A stretch of 64,000 bases of DNA from positions 4,625,560 to 4,689,559 of the forward strand of contig NZ_CP020042.1 in the NCBI RefSeq assembly GCF_002028425.1, in the 5' to 3' direction. Shown piece by piece: positions 13,013 through 22,949 of this stretch. Origin of the DNA: Streptomyces katrae. GTDB taxonomy: Bacteria > Actinomycetota > Actinomycetes > Streptomycetales > Streptomycetaceae. The stretch's first letter is position 1. Each line of letters starts with the position of its first letter. A program made the position numbers and the translations under genes. Under the pieces are notes generated by a model. That model ran no database searches and had not been told where the DNA came from. It saw only the letters and a list, made by a program, of their open reading frames with translations.

Positions 13013-13849
13013 ATGGGTATCCGCAAGTACAAGCCGACGACCCCGGGCCGTCGTGGCTCCAGCGTCGCCGACTTTGTCGAGATCACGCGGTCCACGCCGG
13101 AGAAGTCGCTGGTCCGCCCCCTGCACAGCAAGGGCGGCCGTAACAACACCGGTCGTGTGACCGTTCGCCACCAGGGCGGTGGCCACAAGCGCGCCTACCG
13201 CGTGATCGACTTCCGTCGTCACGACAAGGACGGCGTGCCGGCCAAGGTCGCGCACATCGAGTACGACCCCAACCGCACCGCGCGCATCGCGCTGCTGCAC
13301 TACGCCGACGGCGAGAAGCGCTACATCATCGCGCCGCGCGGTCTGCAGCAGGGTGACCGGATCGAGAACGGCCCCACGGCCGACATCAAGCCGGGCAACA
13401 ACCTCGCGCTCCGCAACATCCCGGTCGGTACCACGATCCACGCGATCGAGCTCCGCCCCGGTGGCGGCGCCAAGTTCGCGCGTTCGGCTGGTGCCTCCGT
13501 GCAGCTGCTCGCGAAGGAGGGCGTGATGGCCCACCTCCGCATGCCGTCCGGTGAGATCCGTCTCGTCGACGCGCGCTGCCGCGCCACCGTCGGCGAGGTC
13601 GGCAACGCCGAGCAGTCGAACATCAACTGGGGCAAGGCCGGCCGCATGCGCTGGAAGGGCGTCCGCCCGACCGTCCGCGGTGTCGCGATGAACCCGGTTG
13701 ACCACCCGCACGGTGGTGGTGAGGGCAAGACCAGTGGTGGTCGCCACCCGGTCTCCCCGTGGGGTCAGAAGGAGGGTCGTACTCGCTCGCCGAAGAAGGC
13801 TTCGAGCAAGTACATCGTCCGCCGCCGCAAGACGAACAAGAAGCGCTAG
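13013..13849 (+). CDS. rplB: 50S ribosomal protein L2
   Basis: L2, 278 residues, is required for subunit association and peptidyl transfer. The start [15 protein letters not shown] and the conserved C-terminal [18 protein letters not shown], containing the essential histidine, are present. A basic tail ([14 protein letters not shown]) closes it. rpsS begins 12 nt later. Confidence 0.98.
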   Translation: MGIRKYKPTTPGRRGSSVADFVEITRSTPEKSLVRPLHSKGGRNNTGRVTVRHQGGGHKRAYRVIDFRRHDKDGVPAKVAHIEYDPNRTARIALLHYADGEKRYIIAPRGLQQGDRIENGPTADIKPGNNLALRNIPVGTTIHAIELRPGGGAKFARSAGASVQLLAKEGVMAHLRMPSGEIRLVDARCRATVGEVGNAEQSNINWGKAGRMRWKGVRPTVRGVAMNPVDHPHGGGEGKTSGGRHPVSPWGQKEGRTRSPKKASSKYIVRRRKTNKKR

Positions 13850-13861
13850 GAGCGGGTTTAG

Positions 13862-14143
13862 ATGCCGCGCAGTCTCAAGAAGGGGCCCTTCGTCGACGAC
13901 CACCTCGTAAAGAAGGTGGACGCCCAGAACGAAGCCGGCACCAAGAACGTCATCAAGACCTGGTCCCGTCGCTCGATGATCATCCCCAGCATGCTGGGTC
14001 ACACGATCGCGGTGCACAACGGCAAGACCCACGTCCCGGTGTTCGTCACCGAGTCGATGGTCGGCCACAAGCTCGGCGAGTTCTCGCCGACTCGCACCTT
14101 CCGCGGCCACGTCAAGGACGACCGGAAGTCGAAGCGCCGCTAA
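13862..14143 (+). CDS. rpsS: 30S ribosomal protein S19
   Basis: S19, 93 residues, pairs with S13 in the 30S head. It starts [15 protein letters not shown] and contains the signature [23 protein letters not shown] (in part). The length matches the family, and the gene follows rplB by 12 nt in the S10 operon. Confidence 0.98.
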   Translation: MPRSLKKGPFVDDHLVKKVDAQNEAGTKNVIKTWSRRSMIIPSMLGHTIAVHNGKTHVPVFVTESMVGHKLGEFSPTRTFRGHVKDDRKSKRR

Positions 14144-14186
14144 TCGCGGGGTGGTTACGACTATGACTAACACCGAAGGGACAACC

Positions 14187-14534
14187 ATGGAAGCCAGGGC
14201 CCAGGCGCGGTACATCCGCGTCACGCCCATGAAGGCCCGCCGCGTGGTGGACCTCATCCGTGGCATGGATGCCACGGAGGCTCAGGCGGTCCTGCGTTTC
14301 GCCCCGCAGGCCGCGAGCGTGCCGGTCGGCAAGGTGCTTGACAGCGCCATCGCCAACGCCGCGCACAACTACAACCACCCGGACGCCTCCACGCTGGTCA
14401 TCAGCGAGGCGTACGTGGACGAGGGCCCGACCCTGAAGCGGTTCCGTCCGCGTGCCCAGGGCCGTGCCTACCGGATCCGCAAGCGGACCAGCCACATCAC
14501 CGTGGTCGTCAGCAGCAAGGAAGGTTCCCGGTAA
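14187..14534 (+). CDS. rplV: 50S ribosomal protein L22
   Basis: L22, 115 residues from this start, forms part of the exit tunnel; its beta-hairpin (residues near [20 protein letters not shown]) carries macrolide-relevant positions. I prefer the ATG at 14187 ([12 protein letters not shown]), preceded by AAGGGA at good spacing. An in-frame ATG at 14163 (MTNTEGTT) would add eight residues and cannot be excluded. Its stop overlaps the rpsC start by one base (TAATG). Confidence 0.95.
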   Translation: MEARAQARYIRVTPMKARRVVDLIRGMDATEAQAVLRFAPQAASVPVGKVLDSAIANAAHNYNHPDASTLVISEAYVDEGPTLKRFRPRAQGRAYRIRKRTSHITVVVSSKEGSR

Positions 14535-15373
14535 TGGGCCAGAAGGTAAACCCGCACGGGTTCCGACTCGGCATCACCACGGACTTCAAGTCCCGCTGGT
14601 ACGCCGACAAGCTGTACAAGGACTACGTCAAGGAAGACGTCGCCATCCGTCGGATGATGACGTCCGGCATGGAGCGCGCCGGCATCTCGAAGGTTGAGAT
14701 CGAGCGCACCCGTGACCGCGTGCGTGTGGACATCCACACCGCTCGTCCCGGCATCGTCATCGGCCGCCGCGGCGCCGAGGCCGACCGCATCCGCGGTGAC
14801 CTCGAGAAGCTCACGGGCAAGCAGGTCCAGCTGAACATCCTCGAGGTCAAGAACCCCGAGCTCGACGCTCAGCTGGTTGCTCAGGCCGTCGCCGAGCAGC
14901 TCTCCTCCCGCGTCTCCTTCCGTCGTGCCATGCGCAAGAGCATGCAGGGCACCATGAAGGCCGGCGCCAAGGGCATCAAGATCCAGTGTGGTGGCCGTCT
15001 CGGCGGCGCCGAGATGTCCCGCTCCGAGTTCTACCGCGAGGGTCGTGTGCCGCTGCACACGCTGCGCGCGAACGTGGACTACGGCTTCTTCGAGGCCAAG
15101 ACCACCTTCGGCCGTATCGGCGTGAAGGTCTGGATCTACAAGGGCGACGTCAAGAACATCGCCGAGGTTCGCGCCGAGAACGCTGCGGCCCGTGCGGGTA
15201 ACCGCCCGGCCCGTGGTGCCGGCGCTGGCGACCGTCCCGCCGGCCGTGGTGGCCGTGGTGGCGAGCGCGGCGGCCGTGGTGGCCGCAAGCCGCAGCAGGC
15301 TGCTGGTGCCGAGGCCCCCAAGGCCGACGCCCCCGCCGCCGCTCCGGCCGAGAGCACCGGAACGGAGGCCTGA
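14534..15373 (+). CDS. rpsC: 30S ribosomal protein S3
   Basis: S3, 279 residues, forms the mRNA entry site with S4 and S5. The start [14 protein letters not shown], the KH domain ([18 protein letters not shown]) and the C-terminal domain ending near [13 protein letters not shown] are standard. Beyond that lies a disordered Arg/Gly then Ala/Pro tail of about 65 residues ([19 protein letters not shown] and on), typical of high-GC actinobacteria but not of E. coli. It overlaps rplV by one base. Confidence 0.97.
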   Translation: MGQKVNPHGFRLGITTDFKSRWYADKLYKDYVKEDVAIRRMMTSGMERAGISKVEIERTRDRVRVDIHTARPGIVIGRRGAEADRIRGDLEKLTGKQVQLNILEVKNPELDAQLVAQAVAEQLSSRVSFRRAMRKSMQGTMKAGAKGIKIQCGGRLGGAEMSRSEFYREGRVPLHTLRANVDYGFFEAKTTFGRIGVKVWIYKGDVKNIAEVRAENAAARAGNRPARGAGAGDRPAGRGGRGGERGGRGGRKPQQAAGAEAPKADAPAAAPAESTGTEA

Positions 15374-15378
15374 CCGAC

Positions 15379-15798
15379 ATGCTGATCCCTCGTAGGGTCA
15401 AGCACCGCAAGCAGCACCACCCGAAGCGCAGCGGTATGGCCAAGGGCGGTACTGAGGTCTCGTTCGGCGAGTACGGCATCCAGGCGCTCACCCCCGCCTA
15501 CGTGACGAACCGCCAGATCGAGGCGGCTCGTATCGCGATGACCCGCCACATCAAGCGTGGCGGCAAGGTCTGGATCAACATCTACCCGGACCGTCCGCTG
15601 ACGAAGAAGCCCGCCGAGACCCGCATGGGTTCCGGTAAGGGTTCCCCGGAGTGGTGGATCGCGAACGTGCACCCGGGCCGGGTCATGTTCGAGCTGTCCT
15701 ACCCGAACGAAAAGATTGCGCGTGAGGCTCTGACTCGTGCGGCCCACAAGCTGCCGATGAAGTGCCGCATCGTCAAGCGCGAGGCAGGTGAGTCGTGA
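15379..15798 (+). CDS. rplP: 50S ribosomal protein L16
   Basis: L16, 139 residues, organises the A-site side of the 50S subunit. It starts [17 protein letters not shown] and has the signature [22 protein letters not shown] and [15 protein letters not shown] (each in part). The length is usual. The stop codon overlaps the rpmC start (TGATG). Confidence 0.98.
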   Translation: MLIPRRVKHRKQHHPKRSGMAKGGTEVSFGEYGIQALTPAYVTNRQIEAARIAMTRHIKRGGKVWINIYPDRPLTKKPAETRMGSGKGSPEWWIANVHPGRVMFELSYPNEKIAREALTRAAHKLPMKCRIVKREAGES

Positions 15799-16022
15799 TG
15801 GCGACGGGAACCAAGGCGTCCGAGCTCCGCGAGCTCGGCAACGAGGAGCTCGTTGCCAAGCTGCGCGAGGCCAAGGAGGAGCTGTTCAAGCTCCGTTTCC
15901 AGGCGGCCACCGGTCAGCTGGAGAACAACGGCCGGCTCAAGTCCGTCCGTAAGGACATCGCTCGCATCTACACCCTGATGCACGAGCGTGAGCTCGGTAT
16001 CGAGACGGTGGAGAGCGCCTGA
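15798..16022 (+). CDS. rpmC: 50S ribosomal protein L29
   Basis: L29, 74 residues, lies at the tunnel exit beside L23. The helical hairpin is recognisable ([20 protein letters not shown] and [18 protein letters not shown]). I use the ATG at 15798 that overlaps the rplP stop; the frame also has a GTG one codon earlier at 15795. It overlaps rpsQ by one base. Confidence 0.96.
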   Translation: MATGTKASELRELGNEELVAKLREAKEELFKLRFQAATGQLENNGRLKSVRKDIARIYTLMHERELGIETVESA

Positions 16023-16303
16023 TGAGCGAGAAGAACGTGACTGAGAAGACCGAGCGCGGCTTCCGCAAGACCCGTGAGGGTCTGGTCGTCAGCGACAAGA
16101 TGGACAAGACCGTCGTCGTCGCCGTCGAGGACCGCGTCAAGCACGCGCTGTACGGCAAGGTCATCCGCCGTACGAACAAGCTCAAGGCTCACGACGAGCA
16201 GAACGCTGCCGGTGTCGGCGACCGCGTCCTCATCATGGAGACGCGTCCGCTGTCGGCGAGCAAGCGCTGGCGCATCGTCGAGATCCTCGAGAAGGCCAAG
16301 TAA
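16022..16303 (+). CDS. rpsQ: 30S ribosomal protein S17
   Basis: S17, 93 residues, binds 16S rRNA early in assembly. The OB-fold signature [22 protein letters not shown] is present (in part), preceded by an actinobacterial N-terminal extension ([19 protein letters not shown]). It closes the tightly overlapped rplV-rpsQ block; a 119-nt spacer with two hairpins separates it from rplN. Confidence 0.97.
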   Translation: MSEKNVTEKTERGFRKTREGLVVSDKMDKTVVVAVEDRVKHALYGKVIRRTNKLKAHDEQNAAGVGDRVLIMETRPLSASKRWRIVEILEKAK

Positions 16304-16422
16304 TTACCTGAGGCCCTGAACAAAAAGTTCAGGGGCCCCTCGGGTCAGTTCCGCCAGGCTCGGCCGGGGTCTCCCTTCGCGGGGGCCCCGGCCGGGAACC
16401 GGCAGACAAACAGGAGATAGAC
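16304..16422 (+). other. rpsQ-rplN spacer with two hairpins
   Basis: The first hairpin is CCTGAAC-AAAAA-GTTCAGG (16315-16333), extended outward by GAGG/CCTC pairing. The second pairs CGGCCGGGG (16361-16369) with CCCCGGCCG (16386-16394). This is the historic border of the S10 and spc operons, so the pair may attenuate, terminate or mark processing; no clear promoter is visible between them and rplN. A ribosome site (AGGAG) precedes rplN. Confidence 0.55.
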
Positions 16423-16791
16423 GTGATCCAGCAGGAGTCGCGACTGCGTGTCGCCGACAACACTGGTGCCAAGGAGATCCTTTGCATCCGTGTTCTCGGT
16501 GGCTCGGGTCGCCGCTACGCGGGCATCGGTGACGTCATCGTCGCCACCGTCAAGGACGCGATCCCCGGTGGCAACGTGAAGAAGGGTGACGTCGTCAAGG
16601 CGGTCATCGTTCGCACCGTCAAGGAGCGCCGCCGCCAGGACGGCTCGTACATCCGCTTCGACGAGAACGCCGCCGTCATTCTGAAGAACGACGGCGACCC
16701 TCGCGGCACCCGTATCTTCGGCCCCGTGGGCCGTGAGCTGCGCGAGAAGAAGTTCATGAAGATCATCTCGCTCGCGCCGGAGGTGCTGTAA
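16423..16791 (+). CDS. rplN: 50S ribosomal protein L14
   Basis: L14, 122 residues, contributes to intersubunit bridges. The GTG start gives [19 protein letters not shown]; the family signature runs on with [17 protein letters not shown]. Length is exact for the family. rplX starts 2 nt after the stop. Confidence 0.98.
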   Translation: MIQQESRLRVADNTGAKEILCIRVLGGSGRRYAGIGDVIVATVKDAIPGGNVKKGDVVKAVIVRTVKERRRQDGSYIRFDENAAVILKNDGDPRGTRIFGPVGRELREKKFMKIISLAPEVL

Positions 16792-16793
16792 GC

Positions 16794-17105
16794 ATGAAGA
16801 TCAAGAAGGGCGACCTGGTCCAGGTCATCACCGGTAAGGACAAGGGCAAGCAGGGCAAGGTCATCGCGGCCATGCCCAGCGAGAACCGCGTCCTGGTCGA
16901 GGGTGTCAACCGGGTCAAGAAGCACACCAAGGCCGGGCAGAACCAGGCCGGCGGCATCGTGATCACCGAGGCCCCCGTCCACGTTTCCAACGTCCAGCTG
17001 GTCGTGGAGAAGGACGGCAAGAAGGTCGTCACCCGCGTCGGTTACCGCTTCGACGACGAGGGCAACAAGATCCGTGTTGCCAAGCGCACGGGTGAGGACA
17101 TCTGA
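16794..17105 (+). CDS. rplX: 50S ribosomal protein L24
   Basis: L24, 103 residues, is an assembly initiator of the 50S subunit. The KOW motif is clear at the N terminus ([23 protein letters not shown], in part), and the rest matches in order and length. It overlaps the rplE start by one base (TGATG). Confidence 0.97.
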   Translation: MKIKKGDLVQVITGKDKGKQGKVIAAMPSENRVLVEGVNRVKKHTKAGQNQAGGIVITEAPVHVSNVQLVVEKDGKKVVTRVGYRFDDEGNKIRVAKRTGEDI

Positions 17106-17656
17106 TGGCTACCACTCCGCGTCTGAAGACGAAGTACCGCGAGGAGATCGCGGGCAAGATGCGTGAAGAGTTCTCCTACGAGAACGTCATGCAGATTCCC
17201 GGCCTCGTCAAGATCGTCGTGAACATGGGTGTCGGCGACGCCGCCCGTGACTCGAAGCTGATCGACGGCGCCATCCGCGACCTCACCACGATCACCGGTC
17301 AGAAGCCGGCCGTCACCAAGGCCCGCAAGTCCATCGCGCAGTTCAAGCTGCGTGAGGGCCAGCCGATCGGTGCGCACGTCACCCTCCGTGGCGACCGCAT
17401 GTGGGAGTTCCTGGACCGCACCCTGTCGCTCGCGCTGCCGCGCATCCGCGACTTCCGCGGCCTGTCGCCGAAGCAGTTCGACGGCCGTGGCAACTACACC
17501 TTCGGTCTCACGGAGCAGGTCATGTTCCACGAGATCGACCAGGACAAGATCGACCGCGTCCGGGGTATGGACATCACCGTGGTGACCACGGCGACCAACG
17601 ACGCTGAGGGCCGCGCGCTCCTCCGTCACCTCGGCTTCCCGTTCAAGGAGGCGTAA
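17105..17656 (+). CDS. rplE: 50S ribosomal protein L5
   Basis: L5, 183 residues, binds 5S rRNA and contacts P-site tRNA. Motifs: [37 protein letters not shown] and [21 protein letters not shown] (each in part). The length is usual. rpsN follows after 5 nt. Confidence 0.98.
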   Translation: MATTPRLKTKYREEIAGKMREEFSYENVMQIPGLVKIVVNMGVGDAARDSKLIDGAIRDLTTITGQKPAVTKARKSIAQFKLREGQPIGAHVTLRGDRMWEFLDRTLSLALPRIRDFRGLSPKQFDGRGNYTFGLTEQVMFHEIDQDKIDRVRGMDITVVTTATNDAEGRALLRHLGFPFKEA

Positions 17657-17661
17657 GCGAG

Positions 17662-17847
17662 ATGGCGAAGAAGGCTCTCATCGCGAAGGCTGCCCGCAAG
17701 CCCAAGTTCGGTGTGCGTGCGTACACCCGCTGCCAGCGCTGCGGTCGCCCCCACTCCGTGTACCGCAAGTTCGGCCTGTGCCGCGTGTGCCTTCGTGAGA
17801 TGGCTCACCGTGGCGAGCTGCCGGGCGTGACCAAGAGCTCCTGGTAA
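17662..17847 (+). CDS. rpsN: 30S ribosomal protein S14, zinc-binding type
   Basis: Short S14, 61 residues. The zinc ribbon is intact, with CQRC (near residue 23) and CRVC (near residue 39), so this is the zinc-containing C+ paralogue. Actinobacteria usually hold a second, longer zinc-free S14 elsewhere under Zur control; that copy is not in this window. A 219-nt spacer separates it from rpsH. Confidence 0.97.
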   Translation: MAKKALIAKAARKPKFGVRAYTRCQRCGRPHSVYRKFGLCRVCLREMAHRGELPGVTKSSW

Positions 17848-18066
17848 ATCCCTTCACCCTTTGGGTGTTGAGGTTTCCAGAAGCTCTCGGTAAGCATCTG
17901 GGCCGGCGGAGGCCCCTCCCCCATGCCGTAGGCTAGTGGGGTTGGGCGTCCGCCGCCCGTCGACTTACTACGCCGTAGGTCCCCGCGCCGCACCCGTCCC
18001 GCCCCTGTGTGGGGAGAGGGATGGCGCATACAGGAAACCCCGGCGAGAGAGGCCGAAGGCCGATTC
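17848..18066 (+). other. rpsN-rpsH spacer
   Basis: This 219-nt gap interrupts an otherwise dense operon. It contains a small CACCCTTTGGGTG hairpin (about 17858-17870) and a TAGGCT hexamer (17930-17935) that could be a -10 box, without a convincing -35. An internal promoter for rpsH onward is plausible. Confidence 0.4.
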
Positions 18067-18465
18067 ATGACCATGACTGACCCGATCGCAGACATGCTGA
18101 CTCGTCTGCGTAACGCAAACTCGGCGTACCACGACCAGGTCGTGATGCCGCACAGCAAGATCAAGTCGCACATCGCGGAAATCCTCAAGCAGGAGGGTTT
18201 CATCACCGGCTGGAAGGTCGAGGACGCCGAGGTTGGTAAGAACCTCGTCCTCGAGCTGAAGTTCGGTCCGAACCGCGAGCGCTCGATCGCCGGCATCAAG
18301 CGGATCTCGAAGCCGGGTCTGCGCGTGTACGCGAAGTCCACCAACCTGCCGAAGGTCCTCGGCGGCCTGGGCGTGGCGATCATCTCCACGTCCCACGGTC
18401 TCCTGACCGGCCAGCAGGCGCAGAAGAAGGGCGTGGGTGGGGAAGTCCTCGCCTACGTCTGGTAG
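18067..18465 (+). CDS. rpsH: 30S ribosomal protein S8
   Basis: S8, 132 residues, binds the central domain of 16S rRNA. I use the ATG at 18067 ([18 protein letters not shown]), which matches the family N terminus; upstream in-frame sequence is spacer. The C-terminal signature [20 protein letters not shown] and ending LAYVW are standard. rplF follows after 20 nt. Confidence 0.98.
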   Translation: MTMTDPIADMLTRLRNANSAYHDQVVMPHSKIKSHIAEILKQEGFITGWKVEDAEVGKNLVLELKFGPNRERSIAGIKRISKPGLRVYAKSTNLPKVLGGLGVAIISTSHGLLTGQQAQKKGVGGEVLAYVW

Positions 18466-18485
18466 TCGGGAACGGAGGAAAAGCT

Positions 18486-19025
18486 ATGTCTCGTATCGGC
18501 AAGCTCCCCATCCCGGTTCCCGCCGGCGTGGACGTCACCATCGATGGCCGCACGGTCACCGTCAAGGGCTCCAAGGGCTCCCTGACGCACACCGTCGCCG
18601 CCCCCATCGAGATCGTTAAGGGCGAGGACGGCGTTCTGAACGTCACCCGTCCGAACGACGAGCGTCAGAACAAGGCCCTCCACGGCCTGTCCCGCACGCT
18701 GGTGGCCAACATGATCACCGGTGTGACCACGGGATACACCAAGGCGCTCGAGATCAGCGGTGTCGGTTACCGCGTTGCCGCGAAGGGCTCCGACCTGGAG
18801 TTCCAGCTCGGCTACAGCCACCCGATCCTGGTGGAGGCGCCCGAGGGCATCTCCTTCAAGGTCGAGTCTCCGACCAAGTTCTCGGTCGAGGGCATCGACA
18901 AGCAGAAGGTCGGCGAGGTCGCGGCGAACATCCGCAAGCTGCGGAAGCCCGACCCGTACAAGGCCAAGGGCGTCAAGTACGCCGGCGAGGTCATCCGCCG
19001 CAAGGTCGGAAAGGCTGGTAAGTAA
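18486..19025 (+). CDS. rplF: 50S ribosomal protein L6
   Basis: L6, 179 residues, sits near the factor-binding site. It starts [17 protein letters not shown] and has the C-terminal signature [20 protein letters not shown] (in part). Its ribosome site GGAGGAAA is strong. rplR follows after 4 nt. Confidence 0.98.
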   Translation: MSRIGKLPIPVPAGVDVTIDGRTVTVKGSKGSLTHTVAAPIEIVKGEDGVLNVTRPNDERQNKALHGLSRTLVANMITGVTTGYTKALEISGVGYRVAAKGSDLEFQLGYSHPILVEAPEGISFKVESPTKFSVEGIDKQKVGEVAANIRKLRKPDPYKAKGVKYAGEVIRRKVGKAGK

Positions 19026-19029
19026 AGCC

Positions 19030-19413
19030 ATGGCATACGGTGTGAAGATCGCCAAGGGCGACGCTTACAAGCGCGCTGCGAAGGCGCGCCGCCACATCCG
19101 CATCCGCAAGAACATGTCGGGTACGGCGGAGCGTCCGCGCCTCGTCGTGACGCGTTCGAACCGCGGTATCACCGCTCAGGTGATCGACGACCTCAAGGGT
19201 CACACCCTGGCGTCGGCGTCCCACCTGGACGCGTCGGTCCGTGGCAGCGAGGGCGACAAGTCCGCGCAGGCCAAGCAGGTCGGCGCCCTGGTCGCCGAGC
19301 GCGCCAAGGCCGCTGGTGTCGAGGCCGTCGTGTTCGACCGTGGTGGCAACAGGTACGCCGGGCGCATTGCCGCTCTGGCTGACGCCGCCCGCGAAGCCGG
19401 GCTGAAGTTCTAA
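19030..19413 (+). CDS. rplR: 50S ribosomal protein L18
   Basis: L18, 127 residues, binds 5S rRNA with L5. The ATG at 19030 gives [21 protein letters not shown], and the typical [17 protein letters not shown] and [24 protein letters not shown] (in part) follow. The frame extends upstream only through rplF sequence. rpsE starts 45 nt later. Confidence 0.97.
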   Translation: MAYGVKIAKGDAYKRAAKARRHIRIRKNMSGTAERPRLVVTRSNRGITAQVIDDLKGHTLASASHLDASVRGSEGDKSAQAKQVGALVAERAKAAGVEAVVFDRGGNRYAGRIAALADAAREAGLKF

Positions 19414-19458
19414 GCCCCGGTTCCGGGACTAACGGACGTAACAGAGAGAGGTAATCCA

Positions 19459-20061
19459 ATGGCTGGACCCCAGCGCCGCGGCAGCGGTGCCGGTGGCGGC
19501 GAGCGGCGGGACCGGAAGGGTCGCGACGGTGGCGCTGCCGCCGAGAAGACCGCTTACGTTGAGCGCGTTGTCGCGATCAACCGCGTCGCCAAGGTTGTCA
19601 AGGGTGGTCGTCGCTTCAGCTTCACCGCGCTCGTCGTGGTGGGTGACGGTGACGGCACCGTAGGTGTCGGTTACGGCAAGGCCAAGGAAGTTCCCGCGGC
19701 CATCGCCAAGGGCGTCGAGGAAGCCAAGAAGAACTTCTTCAAGGTTCCCCGCATCCAGGGCACCATCCCGCACCCGATCCAGGGCGAGAAGGCGGCCGGC
19801 GTTGTCCTGCTGAAGCCTGCTTCCCCCGGTACCGGTGTTATCGCCGGTGGCCCGGTGCGCGCCGTTCTGGAGTGCGCCGGCGTTCACGACATCCTGTCGA
19901 AGTCGCTCGGCTCCGACAACGCGATCAACATCGTGCACGCGACCGTGGAGGCCCTCAAGGGCCTGCAGCGTCCCGAGGAGATCGCGGCTCGCCGTGGTCT
20001 GCCGCTCGAGGACGTCGCTCCCGCGGCTCTGCTCCGTGCGCGTGCAGGGGCGGGTGTCTGA
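19459..20061 (+). CDS. rpsE: 30S ribosomal protein S5
   Basis: S5, 200 residues, acts in decoding fidelity and mRNA entry. A Gly/Arg-rich actinobacterial N-terminal extension (about 30 residues) precedes the standard S5 region: [19 protein letters not shown] and [12 protein letters not shown]. The spectinomycin loop region ([13 protein letters not shown]) looks wild type. It overlaps rpmD by one base. Confidence 0.97.
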   Translation: MAGPQRRGSGAGGGERRDRKGRDGGAAAEKTAYVERVVAINRVAKVVKGGRRFSFTALVVVGDGDGTVGVGYGKAKEVPAAIAKGVEEAKKNFFKVPRIQGTIPHPIQGEKAAGVVLLKPASPGTGVIAGGPVRAVLECAGVHDILSKSLGSDNAINIVHATVEALKGLQRPEEIAARRGLPLEDVAPAALLRARAGAGV

Positions 20062-20243
20062 TGGCCCGCCTCAAGATCACGCAGACGAAGTCGTACATCG
20101 GCAGCAAGCAGAACCACCGCGACACCCTGCGTTCGCTCGGGCTCAAGCGCCTGAACGACGTGGTCGTCAAGGAGGACCGCCCCGAGTTCCGCGGAATGGT
20201 GCACACCGTCCGCCACCTCGTGACGGTTGAGGAGGTTGACTAA
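20061..20243 (+). CDS. rpmD: 50S ribosomal protein L30
   Basis: L30, 60 residues. The ATG at 20061 overlaps the rpsE stop (TGATG) and gives [20 protein letters not shown], with the family motif [14 protein letters not shown]. It is normal length for this small 50S protein, and rplO starts 2 nt after the stop. Confidence 0.97.
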   Translation: MARLKITQTKSYIGSKQNHRDTLRSLGLKRLNDVVVKEDRPEFRGMVHTVRHLVTVEEVD

Positions 20244-20245
20244 TC

Positions 20246-20701
20246 ATGGCTGAGAACAGCCCGCTGAAGGCCCACAACCTCCGTCCCGCCCCCGGTGCCA
20301 AGACCGCGAAGACCCGTGTGGGTCGCGGTGAGGCGTCGAAGGGTAAGACGGCTGGTCGTGGTACGAAGGGTACGAAGGCCCGCTACCAGGTTCCGCAGCG
20401 CTTCGAGGGCGGGCAGATGCCCCTCCACATGCGCCTGCCGAAGCTGAAGGGCTTCAAGAACCCGTTCCGCACCGAGTTCCAGGTTGTCAACCTGGACAAG
20501 CTCGGTGCCCTCTACCCCGAGGGCGGAGAGGTCACGGTGGCCGACCTGGTCGCCAAGGGCGCGGTTCGCAAGAACAGCCTCGTCAAGGTCCTGGGCCAGG
20601 GCGAGATCTCCGTGGCGCTGACGGTTGCGGTTGACGCCGTCTCCGCCTCCGCCAAGGAGAAGATTGCCGCCGCCGGCGGCACCGTCACCGAGCTCGTCTA
20701 A
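20246..20701 (+). CDS. rplO: 50S ribosomal protein L15
   Basis: L15, 151 residues, is a late assembly protein of the 50S subunit. The start [19 protein letters not shown] and the Gly/Lys/Arg-rich extension ([19 protein letters not shown]) are typical, as is [19 protein letters not shown] strong hairpin follows the stop, so secY probably has its own promoter. Confidence 0.97.
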   Translation: MAENSPLKAHNLRPAPGAKTAKTRVGRGEASKGKTAGRGTKGTKARYQVPQRFEGGQMPLHMRLPKLKGFKNPFRTEFQVVNLDKLGALYPEGGEVTVADLVAKGAVRKNSLVKVLGQGEISVALTVAVDAVSASAKEKIAAAGGTVTELV

Positions 20702-20732
20702 GACGAACTTTGTGACAAATAGCGAGTAAAAC

Positions 20733-20772
20733 CCGACCGGGGATGCCTCACATATGGGGCATCCCCGGTTGG
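20733..20772 (+). terminator. Hairpin between rplO and secY
   Basis: A 15-bp stem with one G-T pair joins 20733-20747 (CCGACCGGGGATGCC) to 20758-20772 (GGCATCCCCGGTTGG) around a 10-nt AT-rich loop. It should terminate or attenuate the spc transcript before secY. Confidence 0.75.
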
Positions 20773-20775
20773 TCG

Positions 20776-20805
20776 TTCCACGGGGGGCGCAGTCGCCGGT
20801 AAGGT
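20776..20805 (+). promoter_or_regulatory. Possible secY promoter
   Basis: TAAGGT (20800-20805) lies 18 bp after TTCCAC (20776-20781). The -35 is poor, but the position right after the hairpin and 84 nt before secY fits a promoter for secY-adk. Confidence 0.35.
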
Positions 20806-20888
20806 GGCCTGCACCTTTGCTTGTACGTATTCGTCGATCCTCAGACCGTCACCTCTGACGCAGTAGCGCGGGGGTCGCAGGAGGCACC

Positions 20889-22202
20889 GTGCTCACCGCG
20901 TTCGCCCGGGCGTTCAAGACGCCCGACCTGCGCAAGAAGCTGCTCTTCACGCTCGGCATCATCGTGCTGTATCGGCTCGGGTCCCACATCCCGGTACCCG
21001 GCGTGAGCTACAAGAACGTTCAGATCTGTGTGGACCAGATGGGGAGCAGCAACAGCCTCTTCGGTCTGGTCAACATGTTCAGCGGCGGTGCGCTGCTGCA
21101 GATCACGATCTTCGCGCTCGGCATCATGCCGTACATCACCGCGAGCATCATCCTGCAGCTGCTGACCGTGGTCATTCCGAAGCTGGAGAACCTCAAGAAA
21201 GAGGGACAGGCCGGCACCTCGAAGATCACTCAGTACACGCGCTATCTGACGGTCGCGCTCGCGATCCTCCAGGGCACCGGCCTGGTCGCCACCGCGCGCA
21301 CCGGCGCCCTGTTCGGGAGCTGCCCGGTCGCTCGCGAGATCGTCCCGGACCGCTCGATCTTCACCACCATCACCATGGTGGTCACCATGACCGCCGGTAC
21401 CTGCATCGTCATGTGGCTCGGTGAGCTGATCACCGACCGCGGCATCGGCAACGGCATGTCGATCCTGATGTTCATCTCGATCGCGGCCGGCTTCGTCTCC
21501 GCCCTGTGGACGATCAAGCTCCAGGGCAAGATCGCTGGTGGCTGGGTCGAGTTCGCGGTCGTCATCCTGGTCGGCCTCGCGATGGTGGCCCTGGTGGTCT
21601 TCGTCGAGCAGGCCCAGCGCAGGATCCCCGTCCAGTACGCGAAGCGCATGATCGGCCGCCGTGCCTACGGGGGCACGTCCACCTACATCCCGCTCAAGGT
21701 GAACCAGGCCGGTGTCATCCCGGTCATCTTCGCCTCGTCGCTGCTGTACATCCCGGCCTTGATCGTGCAGTTCAGCGGTTCGACCGCGGGCTGGGCGACC
21801 TGGATCCAGAAGCACTTCGTCAAGGGCGACCACCCGTACTACATCGCCGCCTACTTCCTCCTGATCGTCTTCTTCGCGTTCTTCTACGTGGCGATCTCGT
21901 TCAACCCCGAGGAAGTTGCCGACAACATGAAGAAGTATGGTGGGTTCATCCCGGGCATCCGCGCCGGCCGGCCTACCGCTGAGTACCTGAGCTACGTACT
22001 CAACCGGATCACCTGGCCGGGGTCGCTGTACCTGGGTCTCATCGCTCTAGTGCCGACAATGGCGTTGGCCGGCTTCGGAGCGAACCAGAACTTCCCGTTC
22101 GGCGGGACGAGCATCCTGATCATCGTGGGTGTGGGTCTGGAAACCGTGAAGCAGATCGAGAGCCAGCTCCAGCAGCGCAACTACGAAGGGTTCCTCCGCT
22201 GA
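20889..22202 (+). CDS. secY: Preprotein translocase subunit SecY
   Basis: SecY, 437 residues, is the channel of the Sec translocon. The GTG start at 20889 has a strong AGGAGG. Ten hydrophobic segments are apparent, beginning [21 protein letters not shown]. The family motifs [40 protein letters not shown] (in part), [23 protein letters not shown] (in part) and the C-terminal NYEGFLR are present. Its stop overlaps the adk start by one base, so the two are probably coupled. Confidence 0.98.
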   Translation: MLTAFARAFKTPDLRKKLLFTLGIIVLYRLGSHIPVPGVSYKNVQICVDQMGSSNSLFGLVNMFSGGALLQITIFALGIMPYITASIILQLLTVVIPKLENLKKEGQAGTSKITQYTRYLTVALAILQGTGLVATARTGALFGSCPVAREIVPDRSIFTTITMVVTMTAGTCIVMWLGELITDRGIGNGMSILMFISIAAGFVSALWTIKLQGKIAGGWVEFAVVILVGLAMVALVVFVEQAQRRIPVQYAKRMIGRRAYGGTSTYIPLKVNQAGVIPVIFASSLLYIPALIVQFSGSTAGWATWIQKHFVKGDHPYYIAAYFLLIVFFAFFYVAISFNPEEVADNMKKYGGFIPGIRAGRPTAEYLSYVLNRITWPGSLYLGLIALVPTMALAGFGANQNFPFGGTSILIIVGVGLETVKQIESQLQQRNYEGFLR

Positions 22203-22849
22203 TGCGAATCGTCCTCGTCGGACCCCCCGGGGCGGGCAAGGGAACGCAGGCCGCGTTCCTCGCCAAGAACCTGTCGATCCCGCACATCTCCACGGGCGAC
22301 CTCTTCCGCGCCAACATCAGCCAGGGCACTGAGCTGGGTGTCCGCGCCAAGGCGTTCATGGACCGCGGTGAGCTCGTTCCCGACGAGATCACCATCGGCA
22401 TGGCCAAGGACCGCATGGAGCAGCCGGACGCCGCGGGCGGTTTCCTGCTCGACGGCTTCCCGCGCAACGTGGCCCAGGCCGAGGCGCTCGACGCGATGCT
22501 GTCCGGGGCGGGCATGAAGCTCGACGCCGTCCTCGACCTGGAGGTCGACGGGGCCGAGGTCGTCAAGCGCATCGCCGGCCGGCGGATCTGCCGCCAGGAC
22601 TCCGCGCACGTGTTCCACGTGATCTACGCGGCTCCGAAGACCGAGGGCGTCTGCGACCAGTGCGGCGGCGAGCTGTACCAGCGCGACGACGACTCCGAGG
22701 CCACGGTCCGCAACCGGCTGGACGTCTACCACACGCAGACCGAGCCGATCATCGACTACTACAAGGCCCAGGGTCTGCTGGTGACCATCTCCGCCCTCGG
22801 CGAGGTGCACGAGATCACCAAGCGGGCGATGGACGCCCTGAAGAAGTAG
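22202..22849 (+). CDS. adk: Adenylate kinase
   Basis: Adk, 215 residues, interconverts ATP, ADP and AMP. P-loop GPPGAGKGT (residues 7-15), AMP-binding STGDLFR, and LLDGFPRN are all visible. The long LID domain carries cysteines (RRICRQ, then CDQCGG), suggesting a metal-stabilised LID. It overlaps secY and is followed by a 16-bp hairpin before map. Confidence 0.97.
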   Translation: MRIVLVGPPGAGKGTQAAFLAKNLSIPHISTGDLFRANISQGTELGVRAKAFMDRGELVPDEITIGMAKDRMEQPDAAGGFLLDGFPRNVAQAEALDAMLSGAGMKLDAVLDLEVDGAEVVKRIAGRRICRQDSAHVFHVIYAAPKTEGVCDQCGGELYQRDDDSEATVRNRLDVYHTQTEPIIDYYKAQGLLVTISALGEVHEITKRAMDALKK

Positions 22850-22869
22850 TCACTCCTGTACGTGACCGA

Positions 22870-22910
22870 CAGTACGGCCGCGATGTCCTCCGGGCATCGC
22901 GGCCGTACTG
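22870..22910 (+). terminator. Terminator between adk and map
   Basis: A perfect 16-bp stem pairs CAGTACGGCCGCGATG (22870-22885) with CATCGCGGCCGTACTG (22895-22910) around a 9-nt loop, with TT directly after and a T run 14 nt further on. It should block or reduce read-through from secY-adk into map. Confidence 0.8.
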
Positions 22911-22949
22911 TTGGGAAGACCCCGTTTTTCGAAGGTGGAAGGCCGTTTC

